DNA from: Campylorhamphus procurvoides
Taxonomy: Eukaryota; Chordata; Aves; Passeriformes; Dendrocolaptidae
Assembly: GCA_013396655.1 (NCBI GenBank)
Contig: WBMV01003157.1
Span: forward strand, 163,081 to 227,080
Reading direction: 5' to 3'
DNA length: 64,000 nt
A program made the position numbers and the translations under genes. The notes beneath the pieces were generated by a model. The model was given only the letters and a program-made list of their open reading frames with translations, was not told the origin of the DNA and searched no databases. Below, piece after piece: positions 23,718 through 46,979 of the stretch (positions are counted from its first letter, which is position 1; each line of letters starts with the position of its first letter).

Positions 23718-24502
23718 GTAAGAGATTTGTTTGTTTCTCTTGTGCCACACAGCCGTTAGTACAGCTGGCTTTACTTTTTCAGGACATGATAACAGTATTT
23801 GTCACTTCAAGAAGCTGAAGGTTTCCCATTTTGTTAAATTAATTCTTATACTAAAGAGTTAGGAGTTGTGCTTGAAAAAAATCTCAGTGAGAATGAGCTA
23901 CAGTTTTGTAGACAGTTTTATTAATTTGATGGAATTAAAGTATTTTTCATGTTCTTTTTCCTTGTTATTCTACACAAAACATTTGGTTAGTTTTAGGCCT
24001 GCATTATTTTTAAGCATTTTCCTAAAAATCACATAACTTAGAGAAAGTTATAATGTCCATGTTAGGTTTGGCAACTCACCAGAAGGTTGGAATTTCAGGG
24101 GATGGATAAACGAGCATATGTGCTTGGATTTTAAAAGCTATTTGCAATATTGCCAGTAGGCTTCTCTACTGAGGAAGCAGGAGAACCATGCGAGTAATGA
24201 GGACAAGTCTCATATGCTTGTATGATATGGTGAAATAAGGCTTCTGCAGGACAAATGGTTTTCTGTCAGCTGTATTCAGTACACGTAGCGATTTCATACT
24301 TGGGAGAAATGCTGTAACAGCTGAAAGACCAAAGTTTCCATATCCTGTAACTCATGTGAGAAGATGCATGCAATTTTCTCTGCCAGCTTATGCACGGGAA
24401 GCTTACTATGAGTCTAGCCAACTGCTGGTATCTTAAATCTATGCATTAATGGCATTAACTTGTGTTACTTCCCTTGAATGCTTTCATTCTCTCTCTTCAC
24501 AG
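23718..24502. other. Intron (785 bases)
   Basis: Nothing other than ordinary intron sequence is seen. It ends in the pyrimidine-rich acceptor ttctctctcttcacag that serves the microexon. Confidence 0.9.
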
Positions 24503-24508
24503 GCCATG
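24503..24508 (+). CDS. UNC13B: UNC13B 6-nt microexon (Ala-Met)
   Basis: The bases GCCATG sit between a strong acceptor (ctctctcttcacag) and a good donor (gtaagt). They supply exactly the Ala-Met that separates VSDL from SLVQSRKAG in Munc13 proteins (VSDLAMSLVQSRK). Both flanking exons are phase 0, so the two codons fit in frame. Gene predictors would normally miss an exon of this size. Confidence 0.93.
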
Positions 24509-25446
24509 GTAAGTGAAGCTAAAGACTATTTATCAAGTCTTCAGCAAAAATAAAATAAATTGTTTTACCTTATTTTCCCTCCAGTTCTTTGCTTTTTGTT
24601 TTGAACCTGAAGCATTGCAGTGCATGTGTCCTGCTCCATCACTGGGGGAATGAACTTTTTCAGTTTCTCTTGAAACAGCATAAAGCAGAGCATAAATGAA
24701 GGCTTCTGGTGCAGTTTGATGATTTCAAAGCAAATGCTGCTACCTCTAATTTCCTTCTCTGCCTTCATCTAACCAGAGTGGCTTGCTGGAGAAATCCTGT
24801 GTATGCCACTGTGAGGTGCTGCAAAGGCTCTGCCTTGTACTGTCCACAGCTGCAAAACAACACTGGAGGGGATGTGAAAGGCAGTTCCTTGAGAGGAAGA
24901 TGCAGTTCATTGCGTTCAGTGATGGCCACTGAATGTGATACACCAGCACATTCAAATCTTTGCTCCCAACGCACTCCCCTTTTTTTTATCCTGGTTATTT
25001 GTTACCCTTTTACTGTCATATTTTGGAGTTTTGATGTATGTTGTAAAACTGATGAAATAATCTTCTTTTAGATATGAATGAAGTTAGATACAGTAAAGTG
25101 AGTCCCCTCTACTGACATGAGGCAATAGAAGAATTATTGTTGCTACTAGAACATAGGAGTGGAGATGGGAACCCAGGTTTTCGTTGACAGTTCTTACCAG
25201 AGAAACAAATACAAATTTACTAGAGTGGGACTGGTTGTGGGCAGATGGAAACAAGTTGGAGACCTTTCAGAATATAGATTTCACTCTTCTGAGCTGTGAC
25301 CTGTCATTTAAGAAACCGACTTGAATGCAGTAGACTGCTGGTTTGGCATCTGGCATGACAGAGTCCCCTTGCTCACAGCTCTGGGTATGTAGTGCCATTG
25401 CATTTCTAAATACTGGTGGTGAATAACAAACTTTCTTCCTTCTTAG
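24509..25446. other. Intron (938 bases)
   Basis: No gene is seen. Overlapping frames on both strands near 24709-25071 have no splice-compatible relation to UNC13B and no recognisable product. Confidence 0.88.
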
Positions 25447-25521
25447 TCACTGGTTCAGTCCCGGAAAGCCGGAATTACCTCAGCAATGGCCACTAGAACA
25501 TCTCTCAAAGATGAAGAGCTG
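25447..25521 (+). CDS. UNC13B: UNC13B exon: pre-C1 linker ([20 protein letters not shown])
   Basis: A 75-nt, phase 0-0 exon with acceptor cttcttag and donor gtaagt encodes 25 residues from SLVQSRKAG to LKDEEL. The [15 protein letters not shown] form is the UNC13B version of this linker; UNC13A and UNC13C differ here. It leads directly into the C1 exon. Confidence 0.97.
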
Positions 25522-26382
<861 letters not shown>

Positions 26383-29300
26383 TAGTGTCCAGTGGAGTGT
26401 GGCTGTTCCATAAATTGTTACCAGAGCTTTGCTAAATGTGTTGGTGATATCTCAGGGATCAGTGAAGCTGCAGTTATTAAAGCGACTGTGTATTTTCTGG
26501 AGAGATGCCATTGGACTAAGCCTGTCCCCATCGCCCTGTGGATGCAGACAGCTCCACTGATGCATAAGAACTTTGCAGCATTGTGCTTTGAAAGAAAGTT
26601 TATTTCCTCAATTTTTCACATCTAGTTGTTGGTTTTGTTTGTTTGTTTCTTTTGCTTGCTCTCTTTTTGTCAGCTCAGTTGGTGTGTTTGCTAACATAGC
26701 CTGCATGGAAGAGGGGCAGTGGGCTGGATGAAGAGGTTGTGAGGCTGAATATTCTGACATTTGTTCTGTCCCCCCTGCCCTGGTATCACAGTCAGATTGC
26801 TTGCTCCAGCCATCACCCTGTGTCACTGTTTCAAGCTCTGCAGAGCAGCACTGGGTTCCTGCTTAGGGGATAGAGTCCATGGCTAAGCTTGGATTCTTTA
26901 TTTAAAGAGCGGGTTGGGAAGGTGTTTTGTCTTTTTAGCAGTAGGTCCTCATGGCTGAATTTCTTTGGAGACTTGGGGTTGAGTCAGCAGCGATGGTGGG
27001 GTCAGATACAAAGGTATGGTTTATGTGTACGAGCAGTATTTCACTTTTGACTAGCATTCCTCTATATTTTGTTGGGTTTTTTTATTTCTGCAGCGTAAAA
27101 AAGCTAAGCCATCTCTTCAAGGGGCTTTGTGACTTTGCAGAATAAATGAGACCTTATACAAAAAATGGAGAAGTTTAGAAGAAATTTGATTAAAGACAAA
27201 AAACAGAGAGAGCGAAAATATTCAGTCATCTGCCCTGGTCCCGTTATTTTTGTTTGCTTGTAAAACCGTTCCTTAATTTGGTCTGAAATTTATATTCTAG
27301 CTTGAAAGGAAAATATCTTGGTCTAAATGGAATAGAAATTTCTGCCATATGTGTTAAATCTTGAGTAAGAAGGTGGGGCTGTTTCTGTTCACTCCTGCTT
27401 TTCTTGTCGTTGCAGCTTGATGGACTAAGGAATCAGAAAAGTTTCTGAGGTATAAACAGACTTACTGCAAATGCCTGTGAGCGATTATAGGAATGTAAAA
27501 GTCAAATGTGGTATCTGCCTCAGGCTGTAGTTGTTTGGGAAAACCAGGCTGGATGGTCCAGCAGCAGGTACCAGTGGATAATAGGTCACCTTTTTTTTCT
27601 TATGGCCCTTTTTAACACCCCAAAAGGATGTTTATACTTGTATTTTTGATGTGTGCAGTCTTAAATTTGTCATAGTTAGGACTAGGGCTATTTGCAGTGA
27701 CCTATTTTTAAGATACATCTGAAAATTACAGAATATCTCTGTCCCTCAGTTGCTTAGTCTTTCTGCATTTGTCTTTGAGGGTTGCAGGGTGAGTTTATAG
27801 TATTAGAACTGTTGCATCATTGCATCATTGGCACCTTGGCTTGTTGCAACCTAAGCAAAGACCTGGGTGGTGGATTAGGTCCAGGAGGATGTAATTCAGT
27901 TGTAACTCAGTTTTCTGACACTAATGCTGCAAGGGGGTTGTGATATCTCAGTATGAACAAAATGCTGTGGAGAACAGAGGAAAATTAGGTTTGCACTAGC
28001 AAGGAAACAGAGCTCTATTGAATAGAACAGTGGTCATGAAGTCAGAAACAATAGGGAAAAAATTTAAGAATTAGTAATGACTAAGAGGAAACATTTTCCT
28101 GCAGAGAAAAGTTGTGGAAATTCATGTTCAAGAATGGAGACTTCAGACTGGGATGGGTATTGTGGAGAGTTTAGTGGTGATGGGAAAAATATGAGACTGT
28201 CTCAAGAGAGGATAGTATGAATTTGTTAGTCTTTCAAAAGAGAGGCTTGGCAATGTGGGACAGGAGGAGAAGAATCATACTGCTTCAAGAAAGCAATAAC
28301 AGCCGTACTAGGTCTGTCCTGCTAGAGTGTTTCTGAAGGGATGTTGTGGAGCCCAAGGAAGAGGTGTAAGATGTGCATGTAGGGCACCTGCTGTGACTCT
28401 GACTTACTCTTGCAGCCTACAGATATCCAAGGCTTAAAGCCTTTCTGAGCAGTAGATTCTGTTTCATAGCTGGCAGTGATGGGTCTGTGAATTGGTTTAA
28501 TCCTTGTTTGAACCTGTTTATGCTTGCACCATGTTGGGCAAGAGGGAGGTAAGCACAGGGGAGAAAAGATGATCTGTTTAAGCGTACTGTTTACAAAAGA
28601 AAAAGGGGCTAAATTTGCTGTAAGAAAATTAAAGGTGGAAGCAGAAGACAACTTCAGTGATACAGATGCCCTGAGAACAGGGAGTCTCTGGAATAACCTC
28701 TAAAAAATAACCCTGGGGAAGGTTTTCTAATCTCCAGTTGTAATTACATAAGCTCATGCACTGCACTGTGGGATGTGGTGAAGGCGACAGTCTGCGTTTT
28801 CCTATGGAAACAACTGGAAATTACTCTACTTTTCATATCTGGCAAAACATTAAGAACTTGTTATTTTATTCAGAGTTGTGGATGTTTTCACGTTTTCTTT
28901 CAAAATGTAAACTCAAGATACTTCATTGTGCAGAGTTATAGAAATAGTGAGGGAACAACTGAAAATACACTGGGCCTAAAATGTGTGAAGCATGTAAAAA
29001 GGCAAAACCCAACCACACAAACATTTATTTACTGAGTTATATCTGTCCAGCATCAGAATGAGGAAAATAGACTGTGAACCAGGGTCTGCAGGGTTATCCA
29101 CTGTGAGTACAGAGGGTATAATTAGGTGGAGAGAGACGTAAAGGAAACTGAAGATGATAATTGTGTAATTAAAAGACAAAAAAGGCAGAGGTAAGTGCTA
29201 GAGATGAAGAAAATGGTGGAATCAATACGTGAATGTTCTTCTGGAATGGAAAAACAATGGTTATCAACACTAGAAGTCTATTAAGAGGCATTTTGAAGCA

Positions 29301-29570
29301 ACTGTGTTTTTGCTTCGAGATGTTCATACTAAAATCCTTCTAACTGGAACCCAACAAGCCAGAAGGAAATGGAGAGATTAAAATTTTTTTTAGTATATAT
29401 TTGAAGAACATAGTCTGCACTTCAGGAATGAGAAATGGGTTCTGGTGGACAAACAGTGGTTTAGAGATCCAGTAAATTCAAGGCTGAACTTTTGTGTTTA
29501 CTGAACTCAGGAGGGATTTTTTCCTAACAGGCGCTTTATTGTTGCTGTTGGCAAAAAACCCCAGAACATT

Positions 29571-29758
29571 CTCAGGACATATCTTCACTTAGGTCTATTT
29601 AAGGCTTCCAGAAAATGTTGCAATGGAGTAAAATGAATTTTCAGATGGGTAACAAATGCGATTCTATTGATTACACCTTGATGCCTCAGGATATATCTTC
29701 ACTTCAATCTATGTAAGTCTTTCAGAAAATGTTGCATTGGAGTAAAATGAATTTTCAG
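29571..29758. repeat. Local direct duplication, two 74-bp copies 114 bp apart
   Basis: Copies lie at 29571-29644 and 29685-29758. They share blocks such as atatcttcactt and the longer block ending gagtaaaatgaattttcag. The copies differ at a minority of positions, and the 40 bp between them looks unrelated. This is an old, short segmental duplication inside the intron. Confidence 0.9.
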
Positions 29759-32700
29759 GCTGGCCATTGTCTATGCCTTAAGATTTTGGTAGGCACCTGG
29801 GGTTTTATTCCTTAGAATCAGAATGTGCTGTTTATCCATCTTCTTTCCTTCATATCTTTCTGGGGAAAATAAAAAAAAAAATCCCTTTTCCCAAGTCTCT
29901 TAGAATTAAGTTTGTTTATTTCTTCTGAGCTGTTCTTACTCTCAATGTTTTTAAGAAACAGAATATCTGATACACTAATCAAATATGCTGAACTACACTG
30001 ATGAAATGCTCGGATTCAGCAATGCTTTGTTGCAATTTACATCAAAACCGATTTGCAGACTGGTTCAGCAGGGCTGTTCCATGAACTAGTGATGTCTGAA
30101 GTGCAGTGAACTGGAATCAGTTGTGGCATGTGTACTGCAACCACATGGTTTATAGTATTGTAGGTACTCAGAAGCTATTATTCTGGTGATAGGACACTTA
30201 ACTTTTTATCATAAGCTCATAAATACTCTCTCAAGGAATGTTGCTCTCTTTTTAGAGAGCTACTTCTGCTAATTTTGGAAGTAGTTGCAATCTCTGCTGC
30301 ATAGGTAATTTTCTGTCTTACTTGGCTGAAAATGAATGGAGAAATGGCCTTTAACATCCCCATAGCATGCAGAGCTTTTGGAAAAAGATCTTTTATGTCT
30401 TGCCTTGAGTATTGGTGTAGTACTAAGTAAATTACAGGGTGTTGGACAATGTTCATATCAAAGGAAGAGTAAATTTAGGGATGGATGTGTAAGATACCAA
30501 GGACCAAATGCATAGAAGTAATTATGAAGAGCAGGGAAGAGAAGGACAAAATACTAGTAAAAGAGACCTGTACAGTTCAAGGGTAGCTTTTGAAAAACCA
30601 TAACAATCTGTGTCTGTAACTGTCTTAGGTTTTTTTGTAGTGATGCTAATCTAGTCCTCAGTAGATTACAGTTAAATCTGAGAAAAAATATTGTCTTGGG
30701 ATAACAGTGTGGTCCTCTGGAGGTCTTAAAAATGGAGAAATGAGATCTCAATCTTCAAACTGACTACTGAACATGAGGTCTGTAGTCTTGCGTCTTTGCC
30801 ATGTGTCTTTGTTAGTGGTTCTTTATGGTGTGCTGGAGCAACAAACTATAGAAACCTTCACATGAGCCCTCAGGGCTGCATTACTGGATGCCCTGCTTTT
30901 GTACTGCTTTGTCTTCTGGGTTGTTGGTTCACCTTTGGAGTTACTCAGTGCTTCGTAACTCAGGACTGGGAGGCAGGTGTGTTTGTTGCTTCTTGGACGA
31001 CAAATGTGTGTGCGTTGTACTCCGAATTCAGAGGCTGCAGTCCTGAGACTGAGCCAGTGAGGGGACTGTTAGTGAGACTGATTAAGTCACTCTTGTGATA
31101 ATCATCTTGGGTTCTGGGTTGAATGATGGTTAGACACCATAGTGATGAACATTTGTTTGCTCCCAGAGTCCTGTGTAGGAAAATATTTGCACAGAGGGAG
31201 GAAGGGATACCTTTATTTGAAACTTCGATATCTATTTTAAGTTTCAGGAATATATAATTTCTAAGCATTATCCGCCTACTGAACAGCTGCCTTCTATCCT
31301 GCCAGTGTTGCTTTCTTGACTTTTTCTTCTTAAAGCATAGAATAGCAGCACTGGTGGTTTACTAATAGCTGTATCAATACAATTCCCAATATAGACATAT
31401 TTGCTTTCTGTTTCCAGTCATAAATTCACTCATAACTCAGTCCTGGAAAGGAAGAGAGAACAAAAGCCCAGAACATTCCTGTAATACTGTACATGTTACT
31501 TGTATATTCAGATGCCTTTCTCTTGCCATTCACAGGACTTGAAATGCTGATCCACTGGTCAAAACCCTCTTTGCAGCTTGAAGAAATACAATCCCAGTCC
31601 AACAACAGGAAAAGCATCCTCTGCCATTCAGTGTAGTGACATGTTTTGGGTTCAAAATGGATACATCATAGTTAATTAGTCCCTCAGTGGTTGTTTTGAA
31701 AATTCTCTTGTTTGTACCAAGCATCAGATGTTAAAATTAAGAAAGAGTGTGTTGTTGAGACAGCAGAACAGATACTGTCTCTTCTCCATTAGTCCACATT
31801 GTTAAATAAGGCATCTGTCTGATTCTGGCTTTGCCACTGCAGTTCAGGTGCAGCCTCTGCAGGAAGAGAGAGACCAGGGAAGGAATAATAAAGCTACCAT
31901 ATCTAAACAAATTATTTGGGCAGAGTGGGGAAGCAGCGTGGATGGAAGTGGGGGGTTTCCTCTGAAGTCAGAAGGCAGAGCTAAGCCTTAGAGGTGACTA
32001 AAGGGAGGGGTATAGGGGTCTCTGTGACAGGGCTTGCATGTCCTGAAAGCCAGGGTGCCCTGGACTGCTGCTAGGTGTGCAGAGGGATAAATCCACTGTG
32101 CAAGGGCTCTGCAGGTTATTGGGATGTTAATCATGTTTTTAACTAGAATTCCATCATTTTCCCAGGTTTACGTTCTGAAGAATCATTTGATGCTTCTGGA
32201 GTGTCTGTGTTAAGGCAGTGATGCAGACCATGCCACCCCACAAGCTGCCTGGCTAGCAATTCGTTTAGAAAGCCATTCTGAAATGAGGCATTCCTCTTAT
32301 GCATAACACAAACTCTTAATGTTTGAATTTAGTTCTTAATTTCCTTAAAGTCAGAAAGGTCAGGGCAGAGCTGGTTTCTTTGGATCATGACAGATTTCAG
32401 AATTCCAGCTGGGAAAAGCAAATCGTTCAGTTTGACCTTTCCTTATTTCCCAGTAATTTTTTGTAGCTCTGCATTTACAGTATAGAGCCTACCTCTATCC
32501 CCACAAGACCTAGTTCTGTTAAAACTGAATAGCACTTCGTATCTGAAGTTCAAAGCATAGCCCCTGGTATCATTTTGGTTTCATATTCCTTTAATAAATG
32601 TTAGGTTCATCACCGGTGAGTAGAAACAGCAGGGACTGCGTAATTAATTCCAGTATTTTGATTTCATTTCATCTTTAGCCAACAACAGGAAACTCTGGGG

Positions 32701-33599
32701 CATGTACATTTTATTGTACTGTATTAAATACAGAGCATCAAGTCTCTAGCAAGAAAAATGAAAAAGTACTCAGGTAACGTAAAATTATGGCTTGTTTTAC
32801 ACCCAGGTCCCTAATAGCATGCCTTGTTATGCAATGTCCTTAATGAACTTGTGACACTTCAGTGGTCACAGTTTCTTCCAAACTGGGTTTTATTCTCTGA
32901 TGTGGATGGTGGAAATTTATAATAGAGTTTTGTTTCTTCACTGAAGTGAATTTAGTCCTGGTGAAAGGTGTTAGAGTGAAGGCCCTAGACATGGGTATCT
33001 TCAGGCAACACTAGTCACTGGCCACCCTGCTGAGCCTGTTAACAGGGTTGTGTGTTATGTTGTACTTCTGGGGGTCCTGTGTGAGTGTAAATACAAACTC
33101 TCTTCATATTTAGTCACCACCTGCTGAAACAGTTTCATATGCGAAACTTACTATAGCTGCTCCAGATATCACATTTGCTCGCTTCTTCTGGAAGAAAAGT
33201 CTTATGTATCTTTGTGATTGATGGCCCCCTTTGCACAGACTTGCACCTGCTTTAATACATATTTTTAAGGTAATATAATATTTGGTGAATGCATGAATGA
33301 AGGTAATTTTTCCAGGACTAAACTCACTTTAATTAAACTATCCTGAAGAAGAAAAACAAGGAGAAGCATATTACACTAAATGGAAAGATTAAGATTTAAT
33401 GTGTTCACAAGACTTCTGTATTGTTTTAACTTAATCTGATTTAAGGTCATAACTTGGAATTGCTGCAGACAGTGTGTACAGAGACTGTGTGCAATCTTGT
33501 GTTCCTGTTTTTCATTTCACACCTGGGTTATCTGCTGTTAGCTCATGTCAGTGCTTTCATTAATGCATGTCTCACATCTGACACAATAGTCAGTCTTTA

Positions 33600-33630
33600 A
33601 ATTTTGACAGTAAAAATGACTGTCAAAATT
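33600..33630. repeat. Perfect inverted repeat, 12-bp arms, 7-base loop
   Basis: The left arm aattttgacagt (33600-33611) and right arm actgtcaaaatt (33619-33630) are exact reverse complements around the loop aaaaatg. It could fold as a small hairpin. Function is unknown. Confidence 0.9.
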
Positions 33631-34557
33631 GAGTAGGAAGCAGTTGGTTGTGGGAGTAGTCTTACCTCATAATGTTATAAACTTTAAAATATTCTAAGAG
33701 GTATGCAAGCAGCCAGATGCTTCTTTTTAACCAGATCGAGATGAATCCCTGAATTGCAGTTCCAGACTCTGTGCCTGGCTCCTGTGTTTCCAGCTGCTGG
33801 ATACTGTACTAGTGCCCCATGCCTATAATGGCCCAAGGTTTTAACTCCTGAATTTGCTACGTTATAGGTATTTTGTGTAGTTAACATACCTGTGCAATTC
33901 TAGAAATTGATAATTTGAGTTGTCTCCATACAAATTGTTAAAACAGAGTGGCATCCAGAGAGGCACTGTGTGTGTCTGCAGCTTGATGCCTGATCCAAAC
34001 AGGATGGTTCCAGGCAGAATGAAACAGAGATTTGCAGTGACTCTGTGCTGAACAGGGAGTCGTGTGACACACAAGGGTAGGAAATGCTGACATTGTTGAG
34101 CCATCTGAATTTCTCTTCTGTGGTGCTGAAGTGCAACATTGAGACAAGCTTCTAAATACTATTTTTAATGGAGGTCCTATGTCCTCTTCTTAGCACTTGA
34201 CCAAGCAGGGATTTATTTATTGAAAGCAAGGTGAGGAGAGCAGGGGGCATGCTGATGTCTGCTCTTAATCTAAGGACCTCATTTCTAGGTCTTCCTCAGT
34301 GGTAAGGATATTAAATTAGCTTGTTGTCAGGAGAGCAATCTGATCCCTGGTTATAGAGGAATTATCCCGTCCCACCTCCCAGTGGTCCAGATTCTGTGTG
34401 TGTGTGTTGAAACTGGGGGGACTGAGTGTAAAAGTCAATAGCAAGAGCCATGATGTGAAGGGTAACTTGTGGCTTTGATCCTGCTCTCCAGATTCAGTGA
34501 AACATGATCTTGTGTTTCTTTGTTTCTGATGAGCTTTGCTTACTTTCTGGTGCACAG

Positions 34558-34785
34558 GAGCAGCAGAGAAGAGCTCGAAGCATGGAGCTGAAGACCGAAC
34601 CCAGAATTTCATCATGGCAATGAAGGATCGGATGAAAATCCGGGAGCGGAACAAGCCAGAGATCTTTGACTTGATCAGAGATGTGTTTTGTGAGAGCAAA
34701 ATGACACATGCTCAGCAGATGAAGACAGTGAAGCAGAGTGTGCTTGATGGCACCTCAAAATGGTCAGCCAAGATCACGATCACTG
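34558..34785 (+). CDS. UNC13B: UNC13B exon: C1-C2B linker and start of C2B
   Basis: A 228-nt, phase 1-1 exon with acceptor tgcacag and donor gtgagt. It reads (R)[34 protein letters not shown] and then [16 protein letters not shown], the first beta strand of C2B. The MAMKDRM and KITIT forms agree with UNC13B. The stretch around [16 protein letters not shown] is the variable part of the linker between paralogs. Confidence 0.97.
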
Positions 34786-35095
34786 GTGAGTGAGGGAGTT
34801 GTGGGTTCTCTTGGTCTCTCTTGGGAGCCTAAAGTGAGAGTTGGTGTGAAGGTAGAGAGGACAGGAAGGGAGGGCTCCTCTGACCTGTGTCTCCTCCTGC
34901 TAAGTGTGCATGGAGGTAGCAGGTGGAGATACTTCTACTGCAGGCATTGTGGTGCACCGGGGGCTGAGGCTCAACAGAAATGCTCTCATGACTGATATTC
35001 CTGTTTCTCTGGCCATTATGAGCTGCTGCTGCACGTGGTGTTTGGACACGTTGTCTGGTTGCATGGTGATGGTAACCCTTCTCTTTTCCTTTCAG
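34786..35095. other. Short intron (310 bases)
   Basis: Nothing beyond ordinary intron sequence is seen. It ends in the strong acceptor ctcttttcctttcag. Confidence 0.9.
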
Positions 35096-35237
35096 TGGTG
35101 TGTGCTCAGGGTCTGCAGGCCAAAGACAAGACTGGGTCCAGTGATCCGTATGTAACTGTTCAAGTGGGTAAAACTAAGAAGAGGACAAAAACAATTTTTG
35201 GGAATCTGAACCCTGTATGGGAAGAGAAGTTTTACTT
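35096..35237 (+). CDS. UNC13B: UNC13B exon: C2B domain, first calcium-binding loop
   Basis: A 142-nt exon, phase 1 in and phase 2 out, encodes [20 protein letters not shown] and then [20 protein letters not shown]. The loop-1 aspartates ([12 protein letters not shown]) that bind calcium in Munc13 C2B are both present. The polybasic strand KTKKRTK, which contacts phosphoinositides, is also kept. [14 protein letters not shown] agrees with UNC13B, where UNC13A has a [14 protein letters not shown] type. Confidence 0.98.
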
Positions 35238-44852
<9,615 letters not shown>

Positions 44853-44968
44853 AGAAAAGAACAGATAAGTCTGCAGTGTCTGGGGCTATTCGTCTGCAAA
44901 TCAGTGTGGAGATCAAAGGCGAGGAGAAGGTGGCACCCTATCATATTCAGTACACTTGCCTTCATGAG
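44853..44968 (+). CDS. UNC13B: UNC13B exon: end of C2B and start of the MUN-domain lead-in
   Basis: A 116-nt exon, phase 1 in and phase 0 out, encodes (E)[18 protein letters not shown] and then [20 protein letters not shown]. The last C2B strand ([10 protein letters not shown]) is followed by the conserved YHxQYTCLHE segment that precedes the MUN domain. The donor is gtaaga. Confidence 0.98.
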
Positions 44969-46815
44969 GTAAGAAATAGGAACATCACCATGTTCCTTCT
45001 GACTATTGAAGAGGTAATTTTCTGACCTTATTTCCTTGGAGTGTGCCCCTTTGCCCTAGGAGAGCTTTCTTTTCCCTGCTATGCAGGCCTGGTAACACAC
45101 TGAATCATCAGACCTGCATTTGTCAGAGTCAAAGGCTTTAGGCTGTCTCCCCCACACTGAGGTCTGGCCGGCTCACTCTGTCACAGCTATGCTACTGTGA
45201 GGCAGAGATCAGGCATTGGTTCCACTCTGAGCTCCACAGGAGTTCAGTGTGGAGAAACCACTGACATTTCTTGAGTGATGTTTTCAACACGCAGTGTATC
45301 TATGTCTTTCAGTAAAGAAAGCATACTAAAATGCTTTATGAGTAAATTATGATTGGGGAGGGATTTTTCTCTGACTGTTGAGCAATGCAGATATTAATGG
45401 TATAAATTCTTTTGTGCTGCTACACTTGTGTGTAATTATTAACAACTGTTTGGGGAAACAGAACTGTTCGTTGGGAAACAGAATATCAGCTGAGGTTACT
45501 GGGTACTGACCTGTCTCAGAATGGACTGAGCTGGGCAGACAATACTGCAGAAGTTGGGAGAAACCCAAAGATGACTTACAAGAAGGGCTAAAGGAAAAAG
45601 CCCCATCTTGGAGAGATGCATGGTGCCCAGTCTGTCTGTGTCAAAGAGAAGGCAGGTGGCTGGGGGAGTCTCCAAGTGCCTGAATAAGGAAAAGTAGTCA
45701 GAGCCCTATATACAGGAATATCCTGAAGTCCAGTGAAATTTAAGGAAATGCACCATAGGCAAGGACAATTGTATCACAGAAAGGATTGTTCATCAACAGG
45801 AGCAGCATATTTATCCAGCTGCTGGGCTGGGTGAGCCCTGTGGTGTCTTCTGGCCTTATCAAGAAGCTGTCTGTAGGACAGATACAGGGCTTAAAATAAC
45901 ATTAGTAGGCTTCTTTTAGTAAGCTGTGCTGTGTTCTTCAATCCATATTTGTTTTTAATTCAGTGATGGCTTCTGTTTGGTAAGGTGGTTTTTTTTTTGT
46001 TCCTTTTTTTTGAACATCCATAATCACTTGCTGCTATTTTTTTTTGCAAATAGGTCTTTTTTTAAAGTATCACCTTCTTTGATTTGTGTATTCTAAAATG
46101 AAGATGATTTACAGCAAGAATAATTTAATCAGGAAAAATAGTAGTGTAAAGCAGAGTCTTCTAGCTACTAATGAGATCATTAGACTTTTGCACCCCTTAC
46201 TGCAGGGAGCCAGCTGTCTGAAAGGCTGATGAATCTGCAAGTGACATGAATTTGAGGATTACTGAAAAAACCCACTGAGCTGATTGTGCAATTTCTGCAC
46301 AGCAGTGATAGTTGAAAACTTTTGCAGTGTTAGATAAAGTGAAAGGTTATAATGAATAATAATGCAAGTATCTAGTTGCTAGGGGTGATCTTAAGGGTAT
46401 CCTTCTCAGGAGAAAACCCCTGTTTGGACTGTTCTGATGTATAATAATAATTACAGTGCTGACACAGAGCTGTAACGTCAGCTAGTTTAAATAGCTTGTC
46501 CATATTAAGGCATTTCTTTCTGAGGACAGAAATGTGTAGGTTTCAGGAAACTAATTAGTGTGTGGTTTCAGAGCACTGAGGCATATTCACAATGTCTGCT
46601 GGGTAAAGTTGTAGGTATGCATGCAAAAAATTCAGCTTTGAGCACTCGGGGAGAAAAGAAGGCCAAAGCAGAAAATACATAGTGGGTAGGGGGAAGGAAA
46701 GAGGAGCACAGATGTGTGTTAGTGCCACCACCTCAGAAGTTCCAGGCTCTTCATGAATCTTGCATAGAGGCTTCAGCAGCCTCACATGCAAACTTACTCC
46801 TGTTTTGTCTTTCAG
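44969..46815. other. Intron (about 1.8 kb)
   Basis: No gene or clear repeat is seen, apart from T-runs near 45990-46045. It ends in acceptor ctgttttgtctttcag. Confidence 0.88.
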
Positions 46816-46979
46816 AACCTCTTTCACCATCTCACAGATGTGCAAGGGAATGGGGTGGTGAAGATCCCTGATGCCAAAGGAGATGATGCATGGAAGGTGT
46901 ATTTTGATGAGACAGCTCAAGAGATTGTGGATGAATTTGCAATGCGTTACGGCATTGAATCAATATACCAGGCCATGAC
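46816..46979 (+). CDS. UNC13B: UNC13B exon: MUN domain, first segment
   Basis: A 164-nt exon, phase 0 in and phase 2 out, encodes [20 protein letters not shown], then [20 protein letters not shown] and [14 protein letters not shown]. This is the N-terminal start of the MUN domain, which opens syntaxin-1 within the Munc18/syntaxin complex to prime vesicles. The donor is gtaaga, splitting the Thr codon of QAMTHF. Confidence 0.98.
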
